A stretch of DNA of 64,000 bases from NCBI RefSeq assembly GCF_900129555.1, contig NZ_FQWC01000006.1, positions 124,001 through 188,000 on the forward strand, read 5' to 3'. This document shows positions 18,142-27,664 of this stretch, in pieces. This DNA comes from Flavobacterium defluvii (GTDB lineage Bacteria > Bacteroidota > Bacteroidia > Flavobacteriales > Flavobacteriaceae). Below the pieces are notes generated by a model. It did not search any database and was not told the origin of the DNA. It was given only the letters and a program-made list of their open reading frames with translations. The first letter of the stretch is position 1; every line of letters begins with the position of its first letter. Position numbers and translations under genes: made by a program.

Positions 18142-20364
18142 ATGACAGAAATAGATATAGAAAAAGAAAACAAAGCAATTGCGCACGAATACAAGGAATT
18201 ATTACGAATTAGTTACCAGACTTTAACTCCAGCCGATAAAAAATTAATTCGGAAAGCTTTTGATGTTGCCGTTGATGCTCACAAAGAACAAAGACGTAAA
18301 TCTGGCGAGGCGTATATCTTTCATCCTATTGCAGTTGCAAAAATTGTTGCCTCAGAAATTGGTCTGGGTGCGACCTCTATCGCCGCGGCTTTACTTCACG
18401 ATGTTGTCGAAGATACTCCTATTACGGTAGAAGATATTGAGCGTTTGTTCAATCCAAAAGTAGCTCAATTAGTCGAAGGTTTAACTAAAATTTCATTAGT
18501 TCAAAAAGATTTAAATGCATCGATGCAGGCAGAGAATTTCAGAAAAATGATTCTAACCCTCAACGATGATGTACGCGTAATTTTGATAAAACTTGCCGAT
18601 CGTCTTCACAATATGCAGACAATGGATTCGATGGCGGAATACAAACAGACTAAAATCGCATCTGAAACACTTTATATCTACGCTCCTCTAGCCCATCGTT
18701 TGGGACTTTATAATATCAAAACTAAACTTGAAGATTTAGGTTTAAAATATACTGAACCAGCTGTTTATGATGATATTGTAAGCAAAATTAGAGAAACAAA
18801 AGAAGAACAGGATGCTTACATAAAAGACATTTCGGATGTTTTAAAGAAATCCCTTGATGCTGAAAATATAGATTATATTATAAAAGGGCGTCCAAAATCA
18901 ATTTATTCAATTCGTCGTAAAATGCGTGCACAAAACGTAACTTTCGACGAAGTCTATGATAAATTCGCGCTTAGAATTGTTTATAAATCAGATCCGCATG
19001 ATGAAAAATTCATCGCCTGGAAAATATATTCTATCGTAACCGATCATTACAGACCGAGTCCCAGCCGTTTGCGTGACTGGATTTCATCTCCAAAATCTAC
19101 TGGTTATGAAGCACTTCACATAACAGTAATGGGTCCAAAAGGACGTTGGGTCGAAGTTCAGGTTCGAAGCGAACGTATGGATGAAATTGCAGAAAAAGGT
19201 TACGCAGCACATTACAAATATAAAAATGGAGCAAGTGAAGAAAGTGGTCTTGATACATGGCTGAACCTTCTTCGTGAAGCGCTGGAAAACCCGGAAACCA
19301 ATGCCGTAGATTTTGTTGAAGATTTCAAAATGAATTTATATTCAAAAGAAATCTTTGTGTTTACGCCAAAAGGTGAAATCAAATCACTTCCAAAAGGTGC
19401 AACATCACTGGATTTTGCTTTCAGTATTCACTCTGAAATTGGAATTAAAACCAGAGGAACCCGTGTCAATGGGCGTCTTGTTCCTTTAAATCACGAATTA
19501 AAAAGCGGTGACCAGGTTGAAGTCATTACATCAGCAAACCAAAAACCTACGGTAAACTGGCTGGAATATGTAACGACTTCAAGAGCTAAAAATAAAATTA
19601 AAAATGTTCTTAACGAGAACACCAAAAAAATTGGCGAGGAAGGGAAAGAATTACTTACCCGAAAACTTAAACATTTAAAAATTACACTTAACGAACAAGT
19701 TACAAACGAATTAGTTAACTTTTTCAAACTAAAAACCAGTTTAGATTTATTTTACAGAGTTGGAATTGGTGCGATTGAAAATCAGCAGTTAAAGGATTAC
19801 GCAGCTCAAAAAGGAAATACGTTTATCAATTTCTTTAAAAATAAAATTAAAAGAAACAAAGATACAACCGCTGCCGAGGACATTCACAAACCAGTCATTA
19901 GTAGTAATTACGACATGCTGGTTTTTGGTACTGAACATGACAAGCTCGATTATAAACTTTCGCAATGCTGTAATCCAATTCCGGGCGATGATGTGTTTGG
20001 TTTTGTAACTATCAACGAAGGAATAAAAGTTCATAAAAAAGACTGTCCAAACGCTATTGGAATGCAGTCAAATTACGCATACAGAATCATGAGCGCCAAA
20101 TGGATTGATTCTTCTCAGGAAGAATTTAAAGCCATTATTAATATTACCGGAATGGACGTTTTAGGACTTACCAATCAGTTGACCCGTGTAATTTCGAATA
20201 ATATGAGCGTTAATATTCAAAGTATTTCATTGAGTACAGATGCGGGAATTTTTCACGGACAGATTGCCGTTATTGTTCAAAACAACACTATTTTAAAGAA
20301 AATGATCAATGCCATTAAAAAAATTGACGGTGTTGATAAGGTTACGAGAGAGTACAGAACCTAA
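18142..20364 (+). CDS. Bifunctional (p)ppGpp synthetase/hydrolase (RelA/SpoT)
   Basis: This 740-residue Rsh protein has all expected domains. The HD hydrolase shows HDVVEDT near residue 87 and LADRLHNMQT near 152. The synthetase domain has KFALRIVYKSD and STGYEALHITVMGP near 318-331, then TGS (IFVFTPKGEIKSLPKGATSLDFAFSIH), a zinc-finger/helical region with CCNPIPGDDVFGF, and a C-terminal ACT domain. Both HD and synthetase motifs look intact, so the enzyme should make and degrade the alarmone. In Bacteroidota this is normally the only long Rsh. It is likely monocistronic. Confidence 0.95.
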   Translation: MTEIDIEKENKAIAHEYKELLRISYQTLTPADKKLIRKAFDVAVDAHKEQRRKSGEAYIFHPIAVAKIVASEIGLGATSIAAALLHDVVEDTPITVEDIERLFNPKVAQLVEGLTKISLVQKDLNASMQAENFRKMILTLNDDVRVILIKLADRLHNMQTMDSMAEYKQTKIASETLYIYAPLAHRLGLYNIKTKLEDLGLKYTEPAVYDDIVSKIRETKEEQDAYIKDISDVLKKSLDAENIDYIIKGRPKSIYSIRRKMRAQNVTFDEVYDKFALRIVYKSDPHDEKFIAWKIYSIVTDHYRPSPSRLRDWISSPKSTGYEALHITVMGPKGRWVEVQVRSERMDEIAEKGYAAHYKYKNGASEESGLDTWLNLLREALENPETNAVDFVEDFKMNLYSKEIFVFTPKGEIKSLPKGATSLDFAFSIHSEIGIKTRGTRVNGRLVPLNHELKSGDQVEVITSANQKPTVNWLEYVTTSRAKNKIKNVLNENTKKIGEEGKELLTRKLKHLKITLNEQVTNELVNFFKLKTSLDLFYRVGIGAIENQQLKDYAAQKGNTFINFFKNKIKRNKDTTAAEDIHKPVISSNYDMLVFGTEHDKLDYKLSQCCNPIPGDDVFGFVTINEGIKVHKKDCPNAIGMQSNYAYRIMSAKWIDSSQEEFKAIINITGMDVLGLTNQLTRVISNNMSVNIQSISLSTDAGIFHGQIAVIVQNNTILKKMINAIKKIDGVDKVTREYRT

Positions 20365-20438
20365 CTTTTTAGGGAAACTATAAGAATTTTGTAACTAAAC
20401 TTTAAACCCGAAACTTTTATTCATTAAAAATAAAAAAT

Positions 20439-20446
20439 TATCTTTG
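20439..20446 (+). promoter_or_regulatory. Bacteroidota -7 box TATCTTTG immediately before the Fur-like ATG
   Basis: TATCTTTG fits the TAnnTTTG consensus and ends 6 bp before the ATG at 20453. Transcription would then start near the ATG itself, implying a leaderless or nearly leaderless mRNA. Confidence 0.6.
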
Positions 20447-20452
20447 CCGGAT

Positions 20453-20911
20453 ATGACACTTATTTCAACTGACAACACTAAGAATCAAGAAATTGTAAAA
20501 AATGTTTTTACAATGTATCTTGAACAAAAAGGGCATCGCAAAACTCCTGAGCGTTATGCTATACTTCAGGAAATTTACGATAGCGAGGAGCATTTTGATA
20601 TAGAAAACCTATACATCAAAATGAAAAACAAAAACTACCGTGTGAGCAGGGCTACGCTTTACAACACGATCGAGTTATTGTTAGACTGCGCTTTGGTTAG
20701 AAAACATCAATTTGGACAAAATCAGGCTTACTACGAAAAATCATATTTTGATAAACAGCACGATCACATCATTATGACTGATTCGGGTGAAGTAATTGAA
20801 TTTTGCGATCCAAGAATTCAAACCATCAAAAAAACTATCGAAGAGATATTTGATATTGAAATTACAAATCATTCGCTTTATTTCTACGGAAACAAAAAGC
20901 AGAACTCATAG
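20453..20911 (+). CDS. Fur/PerR-family metal-responsive repressor
   Basis: About 152 residues. The winged-helix domain shows [50 protein letters not shown], the classic Fur recognition region. The dimer/metal domain includes [18 protein letters not shown], with the conserved HxH ligands. The C-terminal half has no CxxC zinc-site pair, only one Cys near EFC, so it may lack the structural zinc. A TTG at 20444 would add three residues, but the ATG at 20453 fits better because the TTG lies within the -7 box. It precedes purA by 97 bp. Confidence 0.88.
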   Translation: MTLISTDNTKNQEIVKNVFTMYLEQKGHRKTPERYAILQEIYDSEEHFDIENLYIKMKNKNYRVSRATLYNTIELLLDCALVRKHQFGQNQAYYEKSYFDKQHDHIIMTDSGEVIEFCDPRIQTIKKTIEEIFDIEITNHSLYFYGNKKQNS

Positions 20912-21007
20912 TCTAAAAAAGACTTTTTCAAAAAATTAAAAAAAAAAGAAAATTAACTACATAATCAGTAGGGCAGCCTCGATTGTCCTAACGCAAATTA
21001 AAACAGA

Positions 21008-22279
21008 ATGACCGTAGATTTATTACTAGGATTACAATGGGGAGATGAAGGTAAAGGAAAAATTGTTGACGTTCTTACCTCAAATTATGATATTATTGCA
21101 CGTTTTCAGGGAGGACCAAATGCAGGACATACATTAGAATTTGACGGAATTAAGCACGTACTTAGAACTATTCCTTCTGGAATTTTCCATAAAAATTCAG
21201 TAAATATTATCGGGAATGGAGTTGTGATTGATCCGGTAGTTTTCCAAAAAGAAATCGAAGGTTTAGAAAAATTCAACCTTGACATTAAAAGTAAACTAAT
21301 CATTTCTAGAAAAGCACACTTAATTTTACCAACTCACCGTTTACTTGATGCTGCATCTGAAGCATCAAAAGGAAAAGCTAAAATTGGTTCTACTCTTAAA
21401 GGAATTGGACCAACTTATATGGACAAAACGGGTAGAAACGGTTTACGTGTGGGTGATATTGAATTAGAAGATTTTAAAGATCGTTACAGAGCTTTGGCTG
21501 ATAAACACGAAGCAATGATCGCTTTTTATGATGTTAACATTCAATATAATTTAGCAGAACTTGAAAAAGAATTTTTCGAAGCTATCGAAGAATTAAAAAA
21601 ATTAGATTTTATTGATAGTGAAGAATACATGCACCAGGCTCAAAAAGCAGGAAAATCAATTCTTTGCGAAGGAGCTCAGGGATCATTATTAGATGTTGAT
21701 TTCGGAACTTATCCTTTTGTAACTTCATCAAACACAACTGCTGCCGGAGCTTGTACTGGTTTAGGAATTGCGCCTAACAAAATCAAAGAAGTTTACGGAA
21801 TTTTTAAAGCTTATGTTACCCGTGTAGGAAGCGGACCTTTCCCAACTGAACTTTTTGACGAAGTTGGTGCTACAATGGCAAGAGTTGGAAACGAATTTGG
21901 ATCTGTAACAGGAAGACAAAGACGTTGCGGATGGTTAGACCTTGTAGCTTTAAAATATGCTGTTCAGGTAAATGGAGTTACGCAGTTAATGATGATGAAA
22001 GGTGATGTTCTTTCTGGATTTGAAACTTTAAAAGTTTGTACTGAGTACAACTACAAAGGGCAAAATATTTCTCACTTTCCATACAACATTGAACCAGAAA
22101 ATGTTACTCCGGTTTACAAAGAATTTAAAGGATGGAAACAAGATTTAACTGGCTTGACAACTTATGATGAATTGCCAATTGAGCTAAAAGAATATATTGA
22201 GTTTATTGAGAAAGAAATCGAAGTGCCAATCAAAATTGTATCGGTTGGGCCAGACAGAAAGCAGACAATAACAAAATAA
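21008..22279 (+). CDS. purA: Adenylosuccinate synthetase
   Basis: The 423-residue enzyme has the P-loop-like LLLGLQWGDEGKGKIVD with catalytic Asp near residue 13, NAGHTLEF with the catalytic His near 41, the IMP-binding GIGPTYMDKTGR block, and ARVGNEFGSVTGRQRRCGWLD near 297. It converts IMP plus aspartate to adenylosuccinate with GTP, the first committed AMP step. The IMP competitor pathway enzyme guaB is at 25995-27467. A strong intrinsic terminator follows at 22288-22315. Confidence 0.97.
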   Translation: MTVDLLLGLQWGDEGKGKIVDVLTSNYDIIARFQGGPNAGHTLEFDGIKHVLRTIPSGIFHKNSVNIIGNGVVIDPVVFQKEIEGLEKFNLDIKSKLIISRKAHLILPTHRLLDAASEASKGKAKIGSTLKGIGPTYMDKTGRNGLRVGDIELEDFKDRYRALADKHEAMIAFYDVNIQYNLAELEKEFFEAIEELKKLDFIDSEEYMHQAQKAGKSILCEGAQGSLLDVDFGTYPFVTSSNTTAAGACTGLGIAPNKIKEVYGIFKAYVTRVGSGPFPTELFDEVGATMARVGNEFGSVTGRQRRCGWLDLVALKYAVQVNGVTQLMMMKGDVLSGFETLKVCTEYNYKGQNISHFPYNIEPENVTPVYKEFKGWKQDLTGLTTYDELPIELKEYIEFIEKEIEVPIKIVSVGPDRKQTITK

Positions 22280-22287
22280 TACACTTA

Positions 22288-22315
22288 AACGCTCTGATAA
22301 TCAGAGCGTTTTTTT
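22288..22315 (+). terminator. Intrinsic terminator after purA
   Basis: A perfect 10-bp stem AACGCTCTGA / TCAGAGCGTT with a TAA loop is followed by a T-run. Confidence 0.9.
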
Positions 22316-22332
22316 ATGCAAATTTTTTCCTT

Positions 22333-22914
22333 ATGAAAAATCCAGAAGTTCAAATTAAAGAAACTAAATTACTATCAGACAATTGGTATATCCTGAACAG
22401 AGTTACTTTTGATTATAAAAAAGAAAACGGAATAACTGAAGTTCATACTCGTGAAGTTTATGACCGTGGAAATGGCGCCGGAATCTTATTGTATAATTCA
22501 GCTAAAAAGACTGTTATTTTAACGCGTCAGTTTCGTCTTCCGACTTTCCTAAACGGAAATAAATCCGGGATGATGATAGAAGTCTGCGCCGGACTTTTAG
22601 ACAAAGATAATCCTGAAACTGCTATTATTCGCGAAACCGAAGAAGAAACTGGTTACCGCATAAAAAAAGTGCAAAAAGTGGTAGAAACGTATATGTCTCC
22701 GGGTGCCGTAACTGAAATTTTATACCTTTTTGTTGGAGAATATGACGAAAGCATGAAAGTAAGCGAAGGCGGCGGACTCGATGCTGAACAGGAGAATATT
22801 GAAGTTCTGGAATATACTTTTGATCAGGCTTATGCCATGATTGAATCTGGCGAGATTACCGATGCAAAAACAATTTTGTTACTACAGCATGCAAAAATTA
22901 AAGGTTTGATATAG
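22333..22914 (+). CDS. nudK: GDP-mannose pyrophosphatase NudK-type Nudix hydrolase
   Basis: The 193-residue protein has a Nudix box GLLDKDNPETAIIRETEEETGY near residues 96-117, and the spacing GLLDxDxPE matches the E. coli NudK/GDPMK group. Upstream is TREVYDRGNGAGILLYN. A C-terminal dimer element VSEGGGLDAEQENIEV precedes the end. Known relatives hydrolyse GDP-mannose to GMP and mannose-1-phosphate. The length matches E. coli NudK (191). It lies 53 bp downstream of purA, beyond its terminator, so it is transcribed separately. Confidence 0.85.
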   Translation: MKNPEVQIKETKLLSDNWYILNRVTFDYKKENGITEVHTREVYDRGNGAGILLYNSAKKTVILTRQFRLPTFLNGNKSGMMIEVCAGLLDKDNPETAIIRETEEETGYRIKKVQKVVETYMSPGAVTEILYLFVGEYDESMKVSEGGGLDAEQENIEVLEYTFDQAYAMIESGEITDAKTILLLQHAKIKGLI

Positions 22915-22949
22915 TTTTTTGAGTATTTTTAGGTTCTAAAAACTTAAAA

Positions 22950-24437
22950 ATGCTCAAATCTATACTATTATTTTTTTTGTTTTTTCCGTTGCTTTTAATT
23001 TCTCAAAATGAAAAATTATCGGTTGAAAAACTACAACAAGATCTTTTTGTTTTTAAAGAAATTAGAGAAAAAGCGAACTCGGGAATTTATAAATACCGAA
23101 CCAAACCACAAATAGACAGTATTTATTCCTGGGCATTTTCGCAGATAAAACAACCCAAAACTCTACTTGATTTCTATAAAATCATTTTAAAAATTACTGA
23201 TTTTGAAGGAAGCCTGCACAATGATACAACGCTGCCTGATGATTTTCAAACAAAATATTCATCAGGAAATGTTTTCTTTCCTTATCCTGTAAAACTTATT
23301 GAAAATAAATTAGTTATTAATTTTCAGAATAGCGAAATTCCGCTGGGTTCTCAAATTCTCAGTATAAACAAAATCGAAACTTACAAGCTATTAAAAGACT
23401 TTGAGAAATATTACACAACCGACGGTTATAACATTACCGGAAAATCAATTGGAATTGGAAGTTCTTTTGCTAAATATTTTGAAATGGAATATGGACCGCA
23501 AAATAAATTTACGATAGAATATTTCCTTCCAAATAAAACTAAAAAACTAAAAAAAACTATTGCAGCAGTTTCTAATGAAATTAGAAAACAGAATTTTAAA
23601 AACAGACATTCACTTTCTCTAGACAGCTTACAATACAGCAGAGCAAAAAATAAATATTCATTCAGAATTATTTCAAAAAATACGGCTTTACTTTCTGTTC
23701 ATACTTTTGTAATTGGACGAAATGCAAAAGACAAAGAACACCTTGTATACAAAAAATATCTCGACAGCTGTTTTGACTATCTTTCTAAAAATAATGAAAT
23801 AAAGAACTTAATAGTTGATGTAAGAAACAATGGCGGGGGTACCGATCCAAACGACATTGTTACTTTTTCTTATCTCGCACAAAAACCATATCGTGAAAAT
23901 GCTTTTGCTTATGTCAATTTTCAGGAAATTCCTTTTGCTGAATATTTAGTTTATGAAGAAACTGAACTGCAGAAAAAACAGGAAGAGAAAAAAGATTTTG
24001 AAGACGAATTGAAAGAAGAGTTTCCAAAACAGGAAAAAGGAAAATATATTCAGGATGAAAAATTTAATCAGTTATTACAGCCAGATAAAAACAATTTTAA
24101 AGGACAAGTCTATTTATTAATAAGTCCGCGAATAGCTTCTGCCGGATCTCTTTTTGCGTCTTTAGTTACCGGAAACACAAATGCAATTGTTATTGGAGAA
24201 GAAACAATGGGCGGTTATTTTGGACATAACGGCCACACTCCTATCGAATACGAATTGCCAAACACAAAAATAAAGACACAGTTTTCTATCGTAAATCTTG
24301 AGCAAGATGTTCCGAAAAAAACCAATCAGATTTTTGGAAGAGGAATTATTCCGGATCATGAAGTTAAACAGACTTTTGAAGATTTCATGCAAAATAGAGA
24401 CATACAAATGGAATATACTTTGAAATTAATTGAGTAG
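22950..24437 (+). CDS. S41-family (C-terminal processing) peptidase
   Basis: The 495-residue exported protein has a hydrophobic signal (LKSILLFFLFFPLLLISQ). The middle part has a PDZ-like region with SQILSINKIETYKLL. The S41 catalytic domain carries LIVDVRNNGGGTDPNDI near 290, then LLISPRIASAGSLFASLVTG with the candidate nucleophile Ser near residue 399, and VIGEETMGGYFG. A basic, glutamate-rich insertion (about 330-370) separates two of these motifs. It is a tail-specific peptidase relative, probably periplasmic. The substrate is unknown. Confidence 0.82.
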   Translation: MLKSILLFFLFFPLLLISQNEKLSVEKLQQDLFVFKEIREKANSGIYKYRTKPQIDSIYSWAFSQIKQPKTLLDFYKIILKITDFEGSLHNDTTLPDDFQTKYSSGNVFFPYPVKLIENKLVINFQNSEIPLGSQILSINKIETYKLLKDFEKYYTTDGYNITGKSIGIGSSFAKYFEMEYGPQNKFTIEYFLPNKTKKLKKTIAAVSNEIRKQNFKNRHSLSLDSLQYSRAKNKYSFRIISKNTALLSVHTFVIGRNAKDKEHLVYKKYLDSCFDYLSKNNEIKNLIVDVRNNGGGTDPNDIVTFSYLAQKPYRENAFAYVNFQEIPFAEYLVYEETELQKKQEEKKDFEDELKEEFPKQEKGKYIQDEKFNQLLQPDKNNFKGQVYLLISPRIASAGSLFASLVTGNTNAIVIGEETMGGYFGHNGHTPIEYELPNTKIKTQFSIVNLEQDVPKKTNQIFGRGIIPDHEVKQTFEDFMQNRDIQMEYTLKLIE

Positions 24438-24543
24438 AAATAAAATGAATATTTTGGTGAAAAATTCATTTTAAAAATTAAAACCAAACTATTGCATATC
24501 ATAAAAATCTAATTTAGAATTATTATTCTTAAAAACAAAATAC

Positions 24544-24556
24544 ACTGATTATCAGT
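24544..24556. promoter_or_regulatory. 13-bp palindrome upstream of the haem protein gene
   Basis: ACTGATTATCAGT is a perfect inverted repeat around a central T, 70 bp upstream of the HTHP start codon, in an otherwise featureless AT-rich gap (24438-24626). It may be an operator; no regulator gene is adjacent. Confidence 0.4.
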
Positions 24557-24626
24557 ATACTAATTTGAATAAAATCAGAATTTTAATTAATTTTAGAGGA
24601 TAAATAATAACCAAAAAACAAAAATT

Positions 24627-24869
24627 ATGTCTGATGAAATACAATTAGTTCCGAATGATTCGCTGATTACCAATACTCCCGAAGAAGGTCGTCAGCTTGC
24701 TGTAAAAATGGCACGTTTAATTATAAAAATCACTCAGCCTGATGCTGCAATAAGAGAAAGGCTGCGACCAATTTATGCAGAAGATCCGGCAATGCTTATT
24801 GCCGTAGGACAAACTGTAGCAACTGAATTTGCAACTATTGCTGCTGCCAATAACTACTGGAAAAAATAA
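24627..24869 (+). CDS. Hexameric tyrosine-coordinated haem protein (HTHP)
   Basis: The 80-residue product closely resembles the HTHP family known from Ruegeria/Silicibacter pomeroyi. Shared blocks are NTPEEGRQLAVKMARLIIK, TQPDAAIRERLRPIYAED, and the C-terminal ATIAAANNYWKK. In the characterised protein a tyrosine in the RxxY segment ligates haem, and Tyr50 (RPIY) is the equivalent here. Known HTHP forms a hexamer with peroxidase and catalase activity. There is no signal peptide. It sits alone between the S41 peptidase and the L,D-transpeptidase. Identification rests on recalled similarity and cannot be checked here by alignment. Confidence 0.82.
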   Translation: MSDEIQLVPNDSLITNTPEEGRQLAVKMARLIIKITQPDAAIRERLRPIYAEDPAMLIAVGQTVATEFATIAAANNYWKK

Positions 24870-25039
24870 GAGTGCATTTGTTTTGAGATAGCAGAAGCCT
24901 TTATTGATCACGACTTCTGTTATCTTAAAAACAATTCTATTAAAATTATAAAATGAAAATCCAGCAAACAATTCAAAAAATTATGTAACCCTTTTCAGCT
25001 ATCATATTTATAACTTTATTTTCATAAAAATACGACCTT

Positions 25040-25933
25040 ATGAAAAAGTTATATTATACAGCAAACGCACTATTAATAGTAATGTTAGTTTTAATGGTTT
25101 CATGCAAAAAAAGTGACACCATAAATCTTACAGACAATACAGCAGATAAAAAACCAAAAAAAACAATAGAATATAAGAAACCGGAATCAACCGTTTCTTA
25201 TCAATTTACAAATGCTAAAGAATGGCTGAAAACTAACGAAGCCGACAGCAGTAAAATGAATATTGTTTATGCTATAAACAGAACAGATAAAGCGAATCTT
25301 AAAAAACTGGATTCGGTTGTAATTCCAGCAGATTTTAGTGGAGATTTGGTTTATTATCTTCCTTTTCCTTTACATGTTTCTGCTTTAGAAGATATATCTA
25401 AAATTATTATATTTTCTTATCCAACTCAGACTTTTGCCGCTTATGAAAACGGTGAACTGGTTCGCACCGGACCAACTAATATGGGAAGAAAAAAAGATCC
25501 TACACCAATCGGTTTGTTTTTTACCAATTGGAAAGCAGAAAAAACTACCAGTACTTTTAATGACGAATGGGAATTAAAATGGAATTTTAATATTGAAAAT
25601 AAACTTGGCGTTGGTTTTCATCAATATGAATTACCGGGTTACCCTGCTTCGCATTCTTGTTTGAGATTATTAGAAAAAGATGCTAAATTCCTTTACACAT
25701 TTGCCGATGAATGGATTTTGAAAGACAAAGAAAATGTAAAAGTAAAAGGTACCCCAGTTGTAGTTTTTGGAAGTTATAATTTTGACGGTCCAAAACCCTG
25801 GCTTCAATTGGCATCAGACCCAAAAGCTTTAAATATATCTGAATCTGAAATTGAAAAAGAAGTGAAACCTTTTATTCAGAAGATTTTAGATAATCAAAAA
25901 TTAAGAGAAGCTGAGCCTTCTGGTTCGCTTTAA
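25040..25933 (+). CDS. L,D-transpeptidase (YkuD) lipoprotein
   Basis: The 297-residue protein carries a lipoprotein signal with lipobox VMLVLMVSC (Cys22). The YkuD domain spans about residues 100-240. The catalytic motif is YPASHSCLRLLEKDA, a variant of SHGC(V/I)R with the nucleophilic Cys near 213. Upstream is TGPTNMGRKKDPTPIGLFFTNWK, matching the family's core. YkuD enzymes cross-link or modify peptidoglycan or attach lipoproteins to it. A bidirectional terminator separates it from the convergent guaB. Confidence 0.88.
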   Translation: MKKLYYTANALLIVMLVLMVSCKKSDTINLTDNTADKKPKKTIEYKKPESTVSYQFTNAKEWLKTNEADSSKMNIVYAINRTDKANLKKLDSVVIPADFSGDLVYYLPFPLHVSALEDISKIIIFSYPTQTFAAYENGELVRTGPTNMGRKKDPTPIGLFFTNWKAEKTTSTFNDEWELKWNFNIENKLGVGFHQYELPGYPASHSCLRLLEKDAKFLYTFADEWILKDKENVKVKGTPVVVFGSYNFDGPKPWLQLASDPKALNISESEIEKEVKPFIQKILDNQKLREAEPSGSL

Positions 25934-25940
25934 AAACTAA

Positions 25941-25976
25941 AAAGGCATAAGAAAATAAATCTTATGCCTTTTTTAA
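25941..25976. terminator. Bidirectional terminator between the L,D-transpeptidase and guaB
   Basis: The stem AAAGGCATAAG / CTTATGCCTTT has a 9-nt loop. It is T-rich on the plus side and T-rich on the minus side through the mirrored A-run, so it can serve both convergent genes. Confidence 0.85.
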
Positions 25977-25994
25977 TATTTGAAAAACTAAAAA

Positions 25995-27467
25995 TTATCT
26001 AGAATAATTTGGAGCCTCTTTTGTAATAGTTACGTTATGTGGGTGACTTTCAGTGATTCCACTTGATGTGATTCTAACGAAACGTCCAGATTCCTGCAAA
26101 GTTGGAATATCTTTTGAACCGCAGTATCCCATTCCGGCACGAAGACCTCCAATAAACTGAAGCATACTTTCGTTTAATTCACCTTTATAAGGAACACGAC
26201 CCACAATTCCTTCCGGAACTAATTTTTTAACGTCGTCTTCAACATCCTGAAAATAACGATCTTTAGATCCTGTCTGCATAGCTTCAACAGATCCCATTCC
26301 GCGGTATGATTTGAATTTTCTTCCTTCAAAAATGATTGTTTCTCCCGGAGATTCTTTTGTTCCTGCTAATAATGACCCTAACATTACACAATCTGCTCCA
26401 GCAGCGATTGCTTTAGGAATATCTCCTGTATAACGAATTCCTCCGTCGGCAATAACCGGAACTCCTGTTCCTTTAATTGCAGCTGCAACTTCAAGAACTG
26501 CTGAGAATTGAGGAAAACCAACACCCGCAACGATACGTGTAGTACAGATCGAACCAGGTCCAATTCCTACTTTTACACCATCTGCACCATTTTCTACTAA
26601 ATATTTAGCAGCTTCCGGAGTTGCGATGTTTCCAACAATTACATCAATTTGAGGGAATTTTGATTTTACTTCTTTTAAAGTATTTACTACACCCTCAGTA
26701 TGTCCGTGTGCTGTATCAATAATGATTGCGTCTACGCCTGCATTTACCAAAGCTTCTGCTCTTAAAACTGCATCTCCGGTAACACCAATTGCAGCTGCAA
26801 CTCTCAAACGTCCGAATGAATCTTTGTTTGCGATTGGTTTTTGAGTCAGTTTTGTAATATCTCTAAACGTAATTAAACCAACTAATTCATTTTTAGCATT
26901 TACAACTGGTAATTTTTCGATTTTATGACCTTGTAAAACTACTTCTGCTTGTTCTAGTGAAGTTCCTTCGGCAACAGTAACAAGATTTGAACTTGTCATT
27001 ACTTCAGCGATTGGTCTTGAACCGTTTTTTTCGAAACGTAAGTCACGATTGGTAACGATTCCTTTAAGAATTTTGTTTTCGTCAACGATTGGAATACCGC
27101 CAATTCCAAATTCTTTCATGGCGTTTTTAGCGTCTGCAATAGTCGAAGTTTCTGGTAATGTTACCGGATCGATAATCATTCCGGCTTCTGCACGCTTCAC
27201 TTTTCTAACCTTCGCCGCTTGCTGCTCGATGGTCATGTTTTTATGTAAAACTCCAATTCCGCCTTCTTGTGCCATAGCGATTGCCATTGCACTTTCGGTT
27301 ACTGTATCCATAGCAGCAGATACGATTGGAACATTTAAAGTTATGTTTTTTGAAAATCTTGATTTGATACTCACTTCGCGAGGAAGCACATTCGAGTAGT
27401 TAGGTACTAATAATACATCGTCGTAAGTTAAACCTTCGCCGATAATCTTGGAGTTGTGTGCTATCAT
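25995..27467 (-). CDS. guaB: Inosine-5'-monophosphate dehydrogenase
   Basis: The 490-residue enzyme has [17 protein letters not shown] near the N-terminus, two tandem CBS domains (about residues 95-210), the catalytic [17 protein letters not shown] with Cys near 303, and the flap ending [25 protein letters not shown]. It makes XMP from IMP with NAD, the first guanine-specific step. The minus-strand -7 box TATATTTG lies at 27494-27501, 27 bp upstream of the ATG. An intrinsic bidirectional terminator is at its 3' end. Confidence 0.97.
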   Translation of the reverse strand: MIAHNSKIIGEGLTYDDVLLVPNYSNVLPREVSIKSRFSKNITLNVPIVSAAMDTVTESAMAIAMAQEGGIGVLHKNMTIEQQAAKVRKVKRAEAGMIIDPVTLPETSTIADAKNAMKEFGIGGIPIVDENKILKGIVTNRDLRFEKNGSRPIAEVMTSSNLVTVAEGTSLEQAEVVLQGHKIEKLPVVNAKNELVGLITFRDITKLTQKPIANKDSFGRLRVAAAIGVTGDAVLRAEALVNAGVDAIIIDTAHGHTEGVVNTLKEVKSKFPQIDVIVGNIATPEAAKYLVENGADGVKVGIGPGSICTTRIVAGVGFPQFSAVLEVAAAIKGTGVPVIADGGIRYTGDIPKAIAAGADCVMLGSLLAGTKESPGETIIFEGRKFKSYRGMGSVEAMQTGSKDRYFQDVEDDVKKLVPEGIVGRVPYKGELNESMLQFIGGLRAGMGYCGSKDIPTLQESGRFVRITSSGITESHPHNVTITKEAPNYSR

Positions 27468-27493
27468 GGTGCAATTTCTAGTTGAATTGCGTG

Positions 27494-27501
27494 CAAATAT
27501 A
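27494..27501 (-). promoter_or_regulatory. guaB -7 box TATATTTG
   Basis: The minus strand reads TATATTTG, matching TAnnTTTG. The predicted start site is about 20 bp before the guaB ATG. The -33 half is not clear. Confidence 0.65.
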
Positions 27502-27664
27502 GTGAATAAATTGCTAACTTGAATACTAACTTATTCATAAAATTAACTTTACAAGAAAGTTCTGACGAATTAAATTGCGAATAATAAAGTGCCAAATTCC
27601 TATCGAAAACGATATAAGAGTCGTCTTTTTGCAATTTGAAATTTAAAATTTGAGCTTTAAAAAA

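Noticed and set aside
20444..20452. TTG start of the Fur-like gene
   Set aside because: The TTG is part of the -7 box TATCTTTG.
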